6,762 bases of DNA from a bacterium. Its GTDB lineage: Bacteria; Auribacterota; Auribacteria; Auribacterales; Auribacteraceae. Location: positions 1 to 6,762 of the forward strand of contig JAGGZS010000207.1 in the NCBI GenBank assembly GCA_021161885.1, read 5' to 3'. Below, one piece after another: positions 1 to 6,258 of the stretch; position 1 is the stretch's first letter, and every line of letters starts with the position of its first letter. A program made the position numbers and the translations under genes. The notes under the pieces are model-generated. The model was given only the letters and a program-made list of their open reading frames with translations, did not search any database and had not been told where the DNA came from.

Positions 1-116
1 TAATCATGGAGATCATTATAAATAAACTCTTTTACTTTTTTTTCCTTGCGGGAAACACCATCAACACGAATTAGCTTTAAAAAAGTTTTTTCGAGGCGTT
101 CGGGCGATATATTCAC
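1..116 (-). CDS. Probable M20-family (peptidase T-like) metallopeptidase, N-terminal fragment
   Basis: This is the first 38 codons of a gene that continues past the left edge. It starts at GTG (116..114), preceded by a clear Shine-Dalgarno GGAG six bases upstream. The visible protein begins MNISPERLEKTFLKLIRVDG and continues VSRKEKKVKEFIYNDLHD. The pattern of an N-terminal helix, then 'L(V/I)RxDgxSxxEkxvxeyi', is the usual opening of M20/M25 dizinc aminopeptidases and peptidase T relatives, in which the S-x-x-E segment precedes the catalytic domain. No metal ligand is inside the window, so the assignment rests on this N-terminal resemblance alone. Such enzymes are cytoplasmic and cleave small peptides or acylated amino acids. 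The gene lies 61 nt downstream of the preceding gene on the same strand and is probably co-transcribed with it. Another M20 subfamily (deacetylase or carboxypeptidase) is possible. Confidence 0.6.
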   Translation of the reverse strand, partial: MNISPERLEKTFLKLIRVDGVSRKEKKVKEFIYNDLHD

Positions 117-122
117 TGCTGA

Positions 123-126
123 CTCC
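123..126 (-). promoter_or_regulatory. Shine-Dalgarno site for the GTG-started peptidase gene
   Basis: The minus strand reads GGAG six bases before a GTG codon at 116..114. This decides the start of the partial peptidase gene, which has no ATG near its N-terminus. Confidence 0.65.
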
Positions 127-177
127 GGTTATGATAATTTATTTAGCAGACTAATAAAAACAGGGCTATTTTACAAT

Positions 178-1335
178 TTATCCAAATATTTCACAAACAA
201 AAACTAACCATGACGGATAATTTTCATCAAGATAAATCAGATAATTTGTATAAATAGATAATGTAAGGAATGACAAACTCAGAAAAAGCAATGCAATACT
301 TGCAGTTGAAAATTCTTCATTATAAGAATTTTCTGCAAATTTATCTCTAACGATTTTTTTCGCTTCTTCAAGTCCCATAGCAATATTGTTTTCGGAACTG
401 CCGCGAGTAGTTAAGCGATAACGTTTACCTTGTGCCGCAGGGGCGGGTTGATCTTCAACAACCGTATCTTGAGATGCTCGCGTTAGCGATTTATCATGTT
501 CAACTATAGAATCTTTTATTTCAGCGGCAAGAGTTTTTTTATCGTCTTTCGGAATATCCGAAGTAACCGGTTCGTTCAAAATTGTTTCATTTTTTATTTC
601 TTTAGACTTTTTTAATACTTTAGTGTCCTTTTTTATAGAAGAGACAGTTTTAGGTTTAGATGTTTTTTGGGCAGAACCAACCGTTTCAGTAATTTCTGGT
701 TGTTGGCTGACTTGCTTATCGAGCGGTTGCGCAGAAGATTTTTTTAAAGATATTTTTGTGCCTTTTAAATCAATTTTAGGTATTTCTGATTTTGTACTTT
801 CCGTTTCGGACTTATCCTGTTTAGCTTTTTCAGCGGGTATATCGATTTTTATATTTGAAGCGCCAATAAGTTTTTTATCTGTTTTTTCAGGCGGTTTATC
901 GGTTTTAGTTTTTAATATATCCACATCGTTTTTTGGCTGTAGTTTTATTTTTTTTATTTTTTCTTCAGGTTCATCAGGTTGCGATTGTTTATCGGTCGCA
1001 ATAGCAACGTTCCTTTGGGGGTCAACCTTAATATCCGCGGGCGCGCCATGGAGTTTTTCTATTTCTTTGACAATATCCATTTGTTTATCAATGACCTGCT
1101 CTTTATATTGCATTCCCCATTTTTCAAACTGCCCGTTCTCGAGCGACTCTTTAACCTCTTTTTTCTGGCTGACAGATAATTCGCGCGATGATTTTACACC
1201 AAATTTCCAACAAATTATAGGACGCGCGTCACGTTCATACTCGTATCCTCTTTCGTTCAAAAGTTCAACTATTCTGTTTACAATTTGTTCTTCGCTCGCT
1301 TTTGCGGCTGTTTTATTTGGTGTCGGTTCAGGCAT
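178..1335 (-). CDS. Unrecognised lysine-rich protein with a C-terminal transmembrane anchor
   Basis: This is a 385-residue protein of no family I recognise. Three parts are visible. Residues about 15-97 look folded and helical (EEQIVNRIVELLNERGYEYE; later an amphipathic helix ending KEIEKLHG). Residues about 98-300 are low complexity, dominated by Lys, Ser, Thr, Asp, Glu and Pro, with recurring short 'K-I-K/D-hydrophobic' snatches (IKKIKLQP, IKIDIPAE, PKIDLKGTKISLKK), and are probably disordered. Residues about 318-337 form a charged helix (GLEEAKKIVRDKF), followed by one hydrophobic segment at 345-369 and a 16-residue tail with W and C. There is no signal peptide. Basic residues before the segment suggest the long part is cytoplasmic. 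I chose ATG 1335..1333, with AAGGA eleven bases upstream, over an in-frame GTG at 1362 that lacks a Shine-Dalgarno and overlaps the preceding gene. The gene lies 19 nt after the yjbQ remnant, so it is probably in the same operon. Confidence 0.75.
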   Translation of the reverse strand: MPEPTPNKTAAKASEEQIVNRIVELLNERGYEYERDARPIICWKFGVKSSRELSVSQKKEVKESLENGQFEKWGMQYKEQVIDKQMDIVKEIEKLHGAPADIKVDPQRNVAIATDKQSQPDEPEEKIKKIKLQPKNDVDILKTKTDKPPEKTDKKLIGASNIKIDIPAEKAKQDKSETESTKSEIPKIDLKGTKISLKKSSAQPLDKQVSQQPEITETVGSAQKTSKPKTVSSIKKDTKVLKKSKEIKNETILNEPVTSDIPKDDKKTLAAEIKDSIVEHDKSLTRASQDTVVEDQPAPAAQGKRYRLTTRGSSENNIAMGLEEAKKIVRDKFAENSYNEEFSTASIALLFLSLSFLTLSIYTNYLIYLDENYPSWLVFVCEIFG

Positions 1336-1412
1336 TTTCTTATAAATCCTTATTTTATGCACCCATTATCTGAACTGCCAATTGCCGGGTTCTACTGCGG
1401 TTATCTAAATCC

Positions 1413-1418
1413 AAAAAA
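1413..1418 (-). other. Frameshift site 2 in yjbQ (six-base homopolymer)
   Basis: The plus strand has six A (six T in the coding sense). With seven, the reading would be IIF-LDLDNRSR, as in the family; with six, it becomes IIF-W-I-stop. Confidence 0.75.
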
Positions 1419-1734
1419 TTATTTGCTGCCATGTGCCAAGCGTCATTTTGCCGTTAACTACGGGAACCGTTATAGAAGGTCCTAACAATGAAGCTCTTAA
1501 ATGCGAATGTCCGTTACCGTCGCGCCATCTTTCATTATGATGATAATTTCTATTTTGCGGAATTATTTTTTCCAATAACTCCTCCATATCTTTTATCAAA
1601 CCCGGTTCGTATTCAATAGTTGTCAAAGCTCCTGTCGCGCCCGGTACAAAGACACAAACAATACCATTTTTTATGCCAGAGTTAACTAAAATCTCATAAA
1701 TTTCAGGTGTTAAGTCAATAATATGGCAATTTCG

Positions 1735-1737
1735 TTT
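1735..1737 (-). other. Probable frameshift site 1 in yjbQ
   Basis: The coding strand reads ACA AAC GAA here and hits a stop eight codons later. One extra A would give ACA AAA CGA AAT TGC CAT, that is VHTKRNCHIIDL, which matches the family's 'V-x-T-K-x-N-C-x-I-I-D' pattern. The exact base is uncertain to within about 1729-1740. Confidence 0.65.
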
Positions 1738-1784
1738 GTATGCACATTAATATAATCGGCTGTAATGGACATAAATTAACCTGT

Positions 1785-2294
1785 TTATTCCTCAAAAACA
1801 TCTTGTTTTTTCAAAAAAAGTTTTTTATAGGTTTCTTCTAATGCCTGCGGCATAACTTTCGTATCGCCTATAACAGGCATAAAATTGGTATCACCGTTCC
1901 ATCTGGGGACAATATGGATATGGATGTGTCCCGGCACACCGGCTCCGGCTACACGCCCTAAATTAATCCCTATATTAAACCCGTCAGGGTTCATTACCTC
2001 AGATATTATTGTCTGGCAATCTCTTACGAGCAGCATTAACTGCCCCATTTCATCAATAGGCAAACCATGCAGACCGCCTATATGTTTATTAGGGACAACC
2101 ATAAGATGCCCGTTATTGTATGGATATTTATTAAGCATCGCGAAACACGAAGCCCGCCTTATCAAAATATAATATTTGTCATCCTGATTTGCGTTCAATG
2201 CATGACAAAAAATGCACTCGCATGGTTCATTCTCGTTTTCGTTGACAGCGGATTCAATATAAGCATATCGCCATGGCGCCCATAGTTGACGCAT
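1785..2294 (-). CDS. HIT-family nucleotide hydrolase/phosphorylase (Ap4A-type)
   Basis: This 169-residue histidine-triad protein acts on dinucleoside polyphosphates or other nucleotidyl compounds in the cytoplasm. The triad H-I-H-I-H is at residues 123-127 inside GHIHIHIVPRWNGDTNFMPV; the middle histidine of the triad is the usual nucleophile. It opens with the MRQLWAPWRYAYI block typical of bacterial Ap4A-phosphorylase-like HIT proteins. A C27-x2-C30 pair followed by later histidines (H71 in VPNKHIGG) fits the structural zinc site of this branch. NIGINLGRVAGAGVPGH (residues 107-123) is the nucleotide-binding stretch. Length is normal for the branch. ATG 2294 is preceded by GGAGA eight bases upstream, and the gene lies 22 nt after the phosphoesterase gene. 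The exact substrate (Ap4A, ADP or a nucleoside phosphoramidate) cannot be read from sequence. Confidence 0.93.
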   Translation of the reverse strand: MRQLWAPWRYAYIESAVNENENEPCECIFCHALNANQDDKYYILIRRASCFAMLNKYPYNNGHLMVVPNKHIGGLHGLPIDEMGQLMLLVRDCQTIISEVMNPDGFNIGINLGRVAGAGVPGHIHIHIVPRWNGDTNFMPVIGDTKVMPQALEETYKKLFLKKQDVFEE

Positions 2295-2316
2295 AATGTT
2301 TTCTCCGTTAAGTTAG

Positions 2317-2811
2317 TTAAATAGTTATTATTTCAGCGTTTATGGTAGAATCGCCGTTTATGAAAATCATAGCGAACGATTGGGTTTTCGAGAAAAGGTT
2401 ATCTGACGCCGAGCCCGGATTAAGAAACAAAATATTGTTTTTATTAAATTTCTCAGCATGGTGCGTATGTCCAAATACTATACAGTCGACTCCGTCATCG
2501 GCAAACAATTTATAAATTCTTTTTTTGATATTAAACGGCGGTCCCGCACCGTGAGTAATGCCTATTCTTTTCCCTCCTATTTCAAATATTTTTTTGGCTG
2601 GCAAAATATTTTTTATTTCCGGTTCGTCCATATTGCCCTGCACAGCGTGTAAAGGAGCTATTTTGCTTAATATATGGATAACTTTCATAGATGTAATATC
2701 GCCGGCGTGAATTATCGCGTCAACACCGGAAAAAGCGCTAAGCACTTCATAAGGCACACTATCGCATTGCGCAGGGATATGAGTATCTGACAAAACTCCT
2801 ATTGAAATCAT
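2317..2811 (-). CDS. YfcE/MJ0936-type metallophosphoesterase
   Basis: This is a 164-residue single-domain calcineurin-like phosphoesterase, the usual size for the MJ0936/YfcE family of cytoplasmic phosphodiesterases. The metal-binding motifs occur in order: D9-x-H11 (SDTHIP), G37-D38 (HAGDIT), G59-N60-x-D62 (QGNMDEP), H87 (THG) and G114-H115-T-H117 (VFGHTHHAE), followed by NPGSAS at 131-136. All dimetal ligands are therefore intact. The middle position of the GNxD motif is Met, where Cys or His is common. Members hydrolyse model phosphodiesters with Mn or Ni, and physiological substrates are mostly unknown. The start is fixed by a perfect AGGAGG six bases upstream. The stop of the preceding glycosyltransferase directly abuts the ATG (TAAATG), so translation is probably coupled. 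No evidence in the sequence links it functionally to the sugar transferases. Confidence 0.93.
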   Translation of the reverse strand: MISIGVLSDTHIPAQCDSVPYEVLSAFSGVDAIIHAGDITSMKVIHILSKIAPLHAVQGNMDEPEIKNILPAKKIFEIGGKRIGITHGAGPPFNIKKRIYKLFADDGVDCIVFGHTHHAEKFNKNNILFLNPGSASDNLFSKTQSFAMIFINGDSTINAEIITI

Positions 2812-3909
2812 TTACCGCCTCCTCTTTCCAAGATAAATTTGTTCTAATTGGTTTATCATATTTTTTTTTGAATAACAATTCGATATTTTTTTACGTGCGC
2901 CCTCACCTAACTTCGCGCGTTCATCGGGACTGCTAATTAATCTTAACATACTCTCATACAGCGCATCAATATCTTTTGGTTTTACTAAAATTCCGCTGAT
3001 ATTGTTATCTATAAGTTCCCCAACACCGCCCACATCAGAGGCGATACACGGCAGCCCGCACGCCATAGCCTCCATAAGAGCGACCGGCATTCCTTCCCAT
3101 AACGAAGGCAGGACGAATATATCGGATTGTTCAAGATATTTTGCTGGATTATCCAAAAACCCCAAAAAAACCGTATTTTCATTTATTCCCAAATCAACGG
3201 ATAATTGTTCAAGTTCGTTTTTAAGAGGACCTGTACCGATTATCATCAATTTTACATTTTTATTATTAGCGTACATTTTTTGAAACGATTTAAAAAGATA
3301 GGAATGCCCCTTTTTCCGAGTCAAACTCGCTACGACTGAAAAATTGATTGTTTTTTTGGCTTTGTGTTTAACTTGATTATAATTTTCAACATTTATTCCA
3401 TTTGGCACAACTAATATTTTATCTTGTTCGATACCAACATTTTTAACAAGAAATTCTTTGCCGGCAGATGAATTGGATATAATTTTTTCGCAAAATTTAA
3501 CGGTTAATCTATCTGCTGCATTATGAAAAAAATTCCGCCAAAGGTCTACATTGCGCTGTCCGGAAAAAATCAAAGGAACTTTGGCTATCCTGCCCACTGC
3601 CCTGCCTAAAATATTGGCATGAAAAAGGTATGTATGCAAAATATCCACATTATTTTTTCTTATTAGATTAAACAGCCTAAAAACAACGGTGAAATCTAAC
3701 TTGGATTTCATATTCAGAGACACAAACTCAATATTATTTTTAAAACACAATTGTTCAAGATACCCGCCCGGTTTCAATGCTGCAACGGTAGAGCGAAAAA
3801 TATCTTTTGGTAACGAAGAAGCTATTTCAACGATCATTTTTTCCGTGCCGCCCACAGCGGAATCGGTAGTAAGATGCATTATATGAATTTTTTTTTTGAG
3901 ATAAGGCAT
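2812..3909 (-). CDS. GT4-family glycosyltransferase (third of three)
   Basis: This 365-residue retaining GT-B glycosyltransferase transfers a sugar from a nucleotide-sugar donor, probably to a lipid-linked or surface glycan at the inner membrane face. Visible marks: an N-terminal strand and glycine loop, MHLTTDSAVGGTEKMI (11-26); an acceptor-side block DILHTYLFHANILGR (89-103) that is common in this branch; VPNGIN (168-173); the donor-domain opening VVASLTRKKGHSYLFKSF (192-209) with the basic K199-K200-G; IGTGPLK (224-230); and E272-GMPVALM-E280, the family's E-x7-E that contacts the donor sugar nucleotide, followed by GLPCIASDVGG. It ends in a basic GKRRR. The start at ATG 3909 has no Shine-Dalgarno; the leader is pure A/T. 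ATG at residue 11 is an alternative but also lacks one. It lies 20 nt after the second transferase. Donor and acceptor are unknown. Confidence 0.93.
   Translation of the reverse strand: MPYLKKKIHIMHLTTDSAVGGTEKMIVEIASSLPKDIFRSTVAALKPGGYLEQLCFKNNIEFVSLNMKSKLDFTVVFRLFNLIRKNNVDILHTYLFHANILGRAVGRIAKVPLIFSGQRNVDLWRNFFHNAADRLTVKFCEKIISNSSAGKEFLVKNVGIEQDKILVVPNGINVENYNQVKHKAKKTINFSVVASLTRKKGHSYLFKSFQKMYANNKNVKLMIIGTGPLKNELEQLSVDLGINENTVFLGFLDNPAKYLEQSDIFVLPSLWEGMPVALMEAMACGLPCIASDVGGVGELIDNNISGILVKPKDIDALYESMLRLISSPDERAKLGEGARKKISNCYSKKNMINQLEQIYLGKRRR
2818..2823 (-). promoter_or_regulatory. Strong Shine-Dalgarno for the metallophosphoesterase
   Basis: The minus strand reads AGGAGG six bases before ATG 2811, inside the last codons of the upstream glycosyltransferase. 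It is by far the strongest ribosome site in the window, where most other genes have weak or no Shine-Dalgarno, so this gene may be expressed more than the transferases before it. Confidence 0.75.
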
Positions 3910-3929
3910 TTTTTTATTTTTTTAAAAAA
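3910..3929 (-). other. All-A/T spacer without Shine-Dalgarno
   Basis: The 20 nt between two glycosyltransferase genes contain only A and T, including a T7A6 block (3917-3929) that is self-complementary. No Shine-Dalgarno-like G-run precedes the ATG at 3909, so initiation probably relies on an unstructured A/U-rich leader or on coupling to the upstream stop. It is not a terminator: the pairing is only A-T, with no loop. Confidence 0.6.
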
Positions 3930-5063
3930 TTATGGTTTTACAACGCGATAATAAATATCAAATGTTTCTTTTGCGGTTTTATCCCATGAAAACCTTTTAA
4001 GATTCTCAAATCCTTTTTCAATCATCCGGTTTGCCAGCTTATCGTTTTTAAGTACAACCTGTATTTTTTCAGCGATATCAACAACATTGTCAGGGTCAAC
4101 AAAACAAACATTATCGCCCGCCACTTCATGAGCCCAAACATTTTCTGTCAGTACAACAGGCGTTCCGCACGCCATAGCCTCAAGAACAGTAAGCCCAAAC
4201 CCTTCGTAATGGGACGGCAGCACATACACTTTAGCAATGTTATATAAGGCGGACAATGTATTTTCATCGACATAACCTAATATTTTGACAAAATCTTTTA
4301 TATGTTTATGAAAAAAAATTTCACGCCGCCTTAAATAAGGAATACCTTTTAATTTTTTATATTCTCCGACTATCAAAAGTTTCACATTTTTTTTCCAGCG
4401 GTCTCTTAATATTTCAACAGCTTTAACTAAATTAACAATATTTTTTCTGCGGTCAATTCCACCCACGAACAAAACGATTAAGTCATCAGGATTTACAATA
4501 TTTTGCAGCCTTTTTTCGATTTCGGTTTTCTTAAGAACCTTAAAACATAAATTATCAAATCCATTATATATCGAGAAACATTTTCCGACCGGCAAACTGA
4601 AATATCTGTCAATATCACGTTTAGATGATTTAGACACGCTTATAATCGCCTTGGAATTTTTTATTATGAAAAAATAAATAATTCTTATCAGCGCAAGCAT
4701 CCATCCTGCAGTAATCTTATATTTTTTACACAACAAAGGAGCGATATCGTGCAGTGTTACTACTGTCGGCTTAAACGGGATGAACCATACGGAATTATCG
4801 GGAAAATGAAAAACATCTATTTTATCTTTATAAACCCGTATAGGCAGAAAAATATTGCGCCATATAAAATTTTTAGATTTATTAGGGATTATTCTGACGG
4901 AAACATTTTTTGTATTGTTAAAATCGGGAACAGGTTTATCCACGTAAAGATAAATATGGAAATACTCATCTAATTTATCGAGATGCTTAATCAGCTGGCG
5001 AAGGTATATTTCAAAACCCCGTTTATTTTTATTTAAAATTAACCCGCAGATTCCTATTCTCAT
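3930..5063 (-). CDS. GT4-family glycosyltransferase, mannosyltransferase-like (second of three)
   Basis: This 377-residue GT-B transferase resembles the WbaZ/MtfB mannosyltransferase style of GT4 enzymes. Supporting blocks are FHFPDN (85-90), VTLHDIAPL (102-110, the usual LHD acceptor-site motif), ISVSKSSKRDI (141-151), IYNGFD (165-170), FVGGIDRRKNIVNLVKAVEIL (199-219, donor-domain glycine loop and basic R-K-N), and LPSHYEGFGLTVLEAMACG (282-300) with E287-x7-E295. The N-terminal loop has KRGFEIYLRQL in place of the GGAE found in its upstream neighbour. The ATG overlaps the previous stop as ATGA (5063..5060), a classical coupled pair. GGA three bases before the ATG is too close to be a good Shine-Dalgarno. 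The specificity hint (mannose) comes only from overall resemblance; rhamnose, glucose or another hexose are also possible. Likely role: one linkage in a surface polysaccharide. Confidence 0.92.
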   Translation of the reverse strand: MRIGICGLILNKNKRGFEIYLRQLIKHLDKLDEYFHIYLYVDKPVPDFNNTKNVSVRIIPNKSKNFIWRNIFLPIRVYKDKIDVFHFPDNSVWFIPFKPTVVTLHDIAPLLCKKYKITAGWMLALIRIIYFFIIKNSKAIISVSKSSKRDIDRYFSLPVGKCFSIYNGFDNLCFKVLKKTEIEKRLQNIVNPDDLIVLFVGGIDRRKNIVNLVKAVEILRDRWKKNVKLLIVGEYKKLKGIPYLRRREIFFHKHIKDFVKILGYVDENTLSALYNIAKVYVLPSHYEGFGLTVLEAMACGTPVVLTENVWAHEVAGDNVCFVDPDNVVDIAEKIQVVLKNDKLANRMIEKGFENLKRFSWDKTAKETFDIYYRVVKP

Positions 5064-6253
5064 AATTCCAACACTTTTTTATATATTTTTTCTATATTAT
5101 CGGTATAAATTTTGGCGGAGAACAGTTTATTTACTTTAGCCCATCCTGATTTTGCTATTCGTTTGCGCAACAGCAGATTATTAGACAAATTCAAAATCGC
5201 TTGCGCAAGTTCATCGGCATTATCAAGGGGAACTAAAAAGCCGTCTTCCTTGTCGTCTATAATTTCAGGCATACCGCCCGTGTCAGCCGCTATAACAGGC
5301 ACGCCAAGCGCCATAGCCTCGATAAGCACTCTTCCAAACGGTTCATCCCGTGAAGGAAGCACAAGCGCATCCATATCGGCAATATACTTTTCCGGCTCAT
5401 TTTTGTAACCTATAAAACTGACATAATTTTTGATATTCATTTCATTATACAATTTCATCATATTTTCTTTATAACAAATATCCGTTGACATCTGTTTATT
5501 TTTTGCGGTTACGCAATCTCCAATTATTACGCCGTGAATATGCGATGAAGAAATTTTTTGTTTGGATATTATATTAAAAGCCTCCAGAAAAACCTCTATT
5601 TTCTTTGACGGGGTTATGCGGGTAACCATCCCCGCCACAAAGGAATTATTCGAAATTTTCAATTCATTTCTTAAAACACCCGTTTTTTTAGATACTTTTT
5701 TGAGCGGCTGCATAAAAACTCCGTTATAAACCACATAAATTTTTTTATCCCCGAAAAAATCCATAAACGGTTCAGCCATATCTTGAGATATACAAACCAC
5801 TGCGTCTACAAAATTATGTACTATTTTGCCTATCAGCCCGAAATTACGGTTATAACTTCTTACATGCCATACAACCGGAATTAACGACAACAACGATATG
5901 GCGATGCCGTAAAAAACAGATGGTGTTTTATTTACGTGAATAATATTAATTTTTTTTAATTTTGACCAAACCGTAAAAATCGATCCGAAACAAACAAGAT
6001 AAAAAATAAACCATAACAAGACAAGCGGATTTTTAGTACGCTCGACAGCAGGCATTTTAAAAATTTCACATACAACCCCCATCTCTTTTAAGGCGGTATA
6101 GAAATCACCTTTGCCGGACATCAGGCAATAAACTTTGTGTCCCCTGCCAATCAACATTTTAATAAGGGTAAACATAGATTTTTCCGCACCGCCTAAACAA
6201 CCGCCGTTATCTGTAATAAAAAGGATTCTTTTACCCGTAAATTTTTTATCCAT
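5060..6253 (-). CDS. GT4-family glycosyltransferase (first of three)
   Basis: This 397-residue retaining GT-B glycosyltransferase has the classic N-terminal loop FITDNGGCLGGAEKSM (12-27). A strongly hydrophobic stretch at about 76-96 (PLVLLWFIFYLVCFGSIFTV), then NIIHVNKTPSVFYGIAISLL (103-122), suggests membrane association of the acceptor domain. Further blocks are WHVRSY (129-134), VVCISQDMAEPF (152-163), VVYNGV (174-179), GMVTRITPSKKIEVFLEAF (208-226, donor domain), and LPSRDEPFGRVLIEAMALG (299-317) with E304-x7-E312, followed by GVPVIAADTGGMPEII. It starts at ATG 6253, five bases after the stop of the membrane protein gene, with no good Shine-Dalgarno, so translational re-initiation is likely. 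Its stop overlaps the next start. It likely adds a sugar to a surface glycan; substrates are not deducible. Confidence 0.93.
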   Translation of the reverse strand: MDKKFTGKRILFITDNGGCLGGAEKSMFTLIKMLIGRGHKVYCLMSGKGDFYTALKEMGVVCEIFKMPAVERTKNPLVLLWFIFYLVCFGSIFTVWSKLKKINIIHVNKTPSVFYGIAISLLSLIPVVWHVRSYNRNFGLIGKIVHNFVDAVVCISQDMAEPFMDFFGDKKIYVVYNGVFMQPLKKVSKKTGVLRNELKISNNSFVAGMVTRITPSKKIEVFLEAFNIISKQKISSSHIHGVIIGDCVTAKNKQMSTDICYKENMMKLYNEMNIKNYVSFIGYKNEPEKYIADMDALVLPSRDEPFGRVLIEAMALGVPVIAADTGGMPEIIDDKEDGFLVPLDNADELAQAILNLSNNLLLRKRIAKSGWAKVNKLFSAKIYTDNIEKIYKKVLEL

Positions 6254-6258
6254 ATAAA

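Larger units (their letters stand above)
1355..1772 (-). pseudogene. yjbQ: YjbQ/UPF0047 family gene with two single-base frameshifts
   Basis: Three successive frames together give one complete YjbQ-family protein of 139 residues, the normal family length. Frame one starts at ATG 1772 (AGG seven bases upstream) and gives MSITADYINVHT, then runs to TAA at 1712..1710. Frame two gives CHIIDLTPEIYEILVNSGIK, then VFVPGATGALTTIEYEPGL, ERWRDGNGHSHLRASLLGPS and LGTWQQIIF, stopping at TAG 1407..1405. Frame three supplies the family's usual ending, LDLDNRSRTRQLAVQIMGA, and TAA 1357..1355. One extra base near 1735-1737 and one in the A-run 1413-1418 would restore the whole frame. YjbQ proteins are small cytoplasmic trimers; E. 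coli YjbQ has weak thiamine-phosphate synthase activity and its true role is uncertain. The gene lies 12 nt after the HIT gene. It could be a genuine decayed gene or a product of two sequencing errors. Confidence 0.85.

Noticed and set aside
143..154. Inverted repeat TTAG-CAGA-CTAA as a terminator
   Set aside because: The stem has only four base pairs and no T-run follows it in the direction of transcription.
623..1345. A 240-codon open frame on the plus strand, hydrophobic and rich in Ser and Phe
   Set aside because: It lies opposite the lysine-rich gene, whose AAA and GAA codons read as Phe and Ser/Phe in antisense. It has no family resemblance and runs against the strand of every other gene.
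1336..1362. GTG at 1362 as the start of the lysine-rich protein
   Set aside because: There is no Shine-Dalgarno before it and it would overlap the end of yjbQ. ATG 1335 has AAGGA upstream, although the spacing of eleven is long.
1405..1440. Programmed -1 frameshifting in yjbQ
   Set aside because: No proper slippery heptamer with a downstream structure is visible, and the first lesion lacks any slippery site. A single mechanism would have to act twice in a 139-codon gene.
1405..1626. A separate 73-residue gene starting at TTG
   Set aside because: The frame is the middle part of the yjbQ remnant. Its frame continues upstream with conserved family sequence, and the TTG is an internal leucine.
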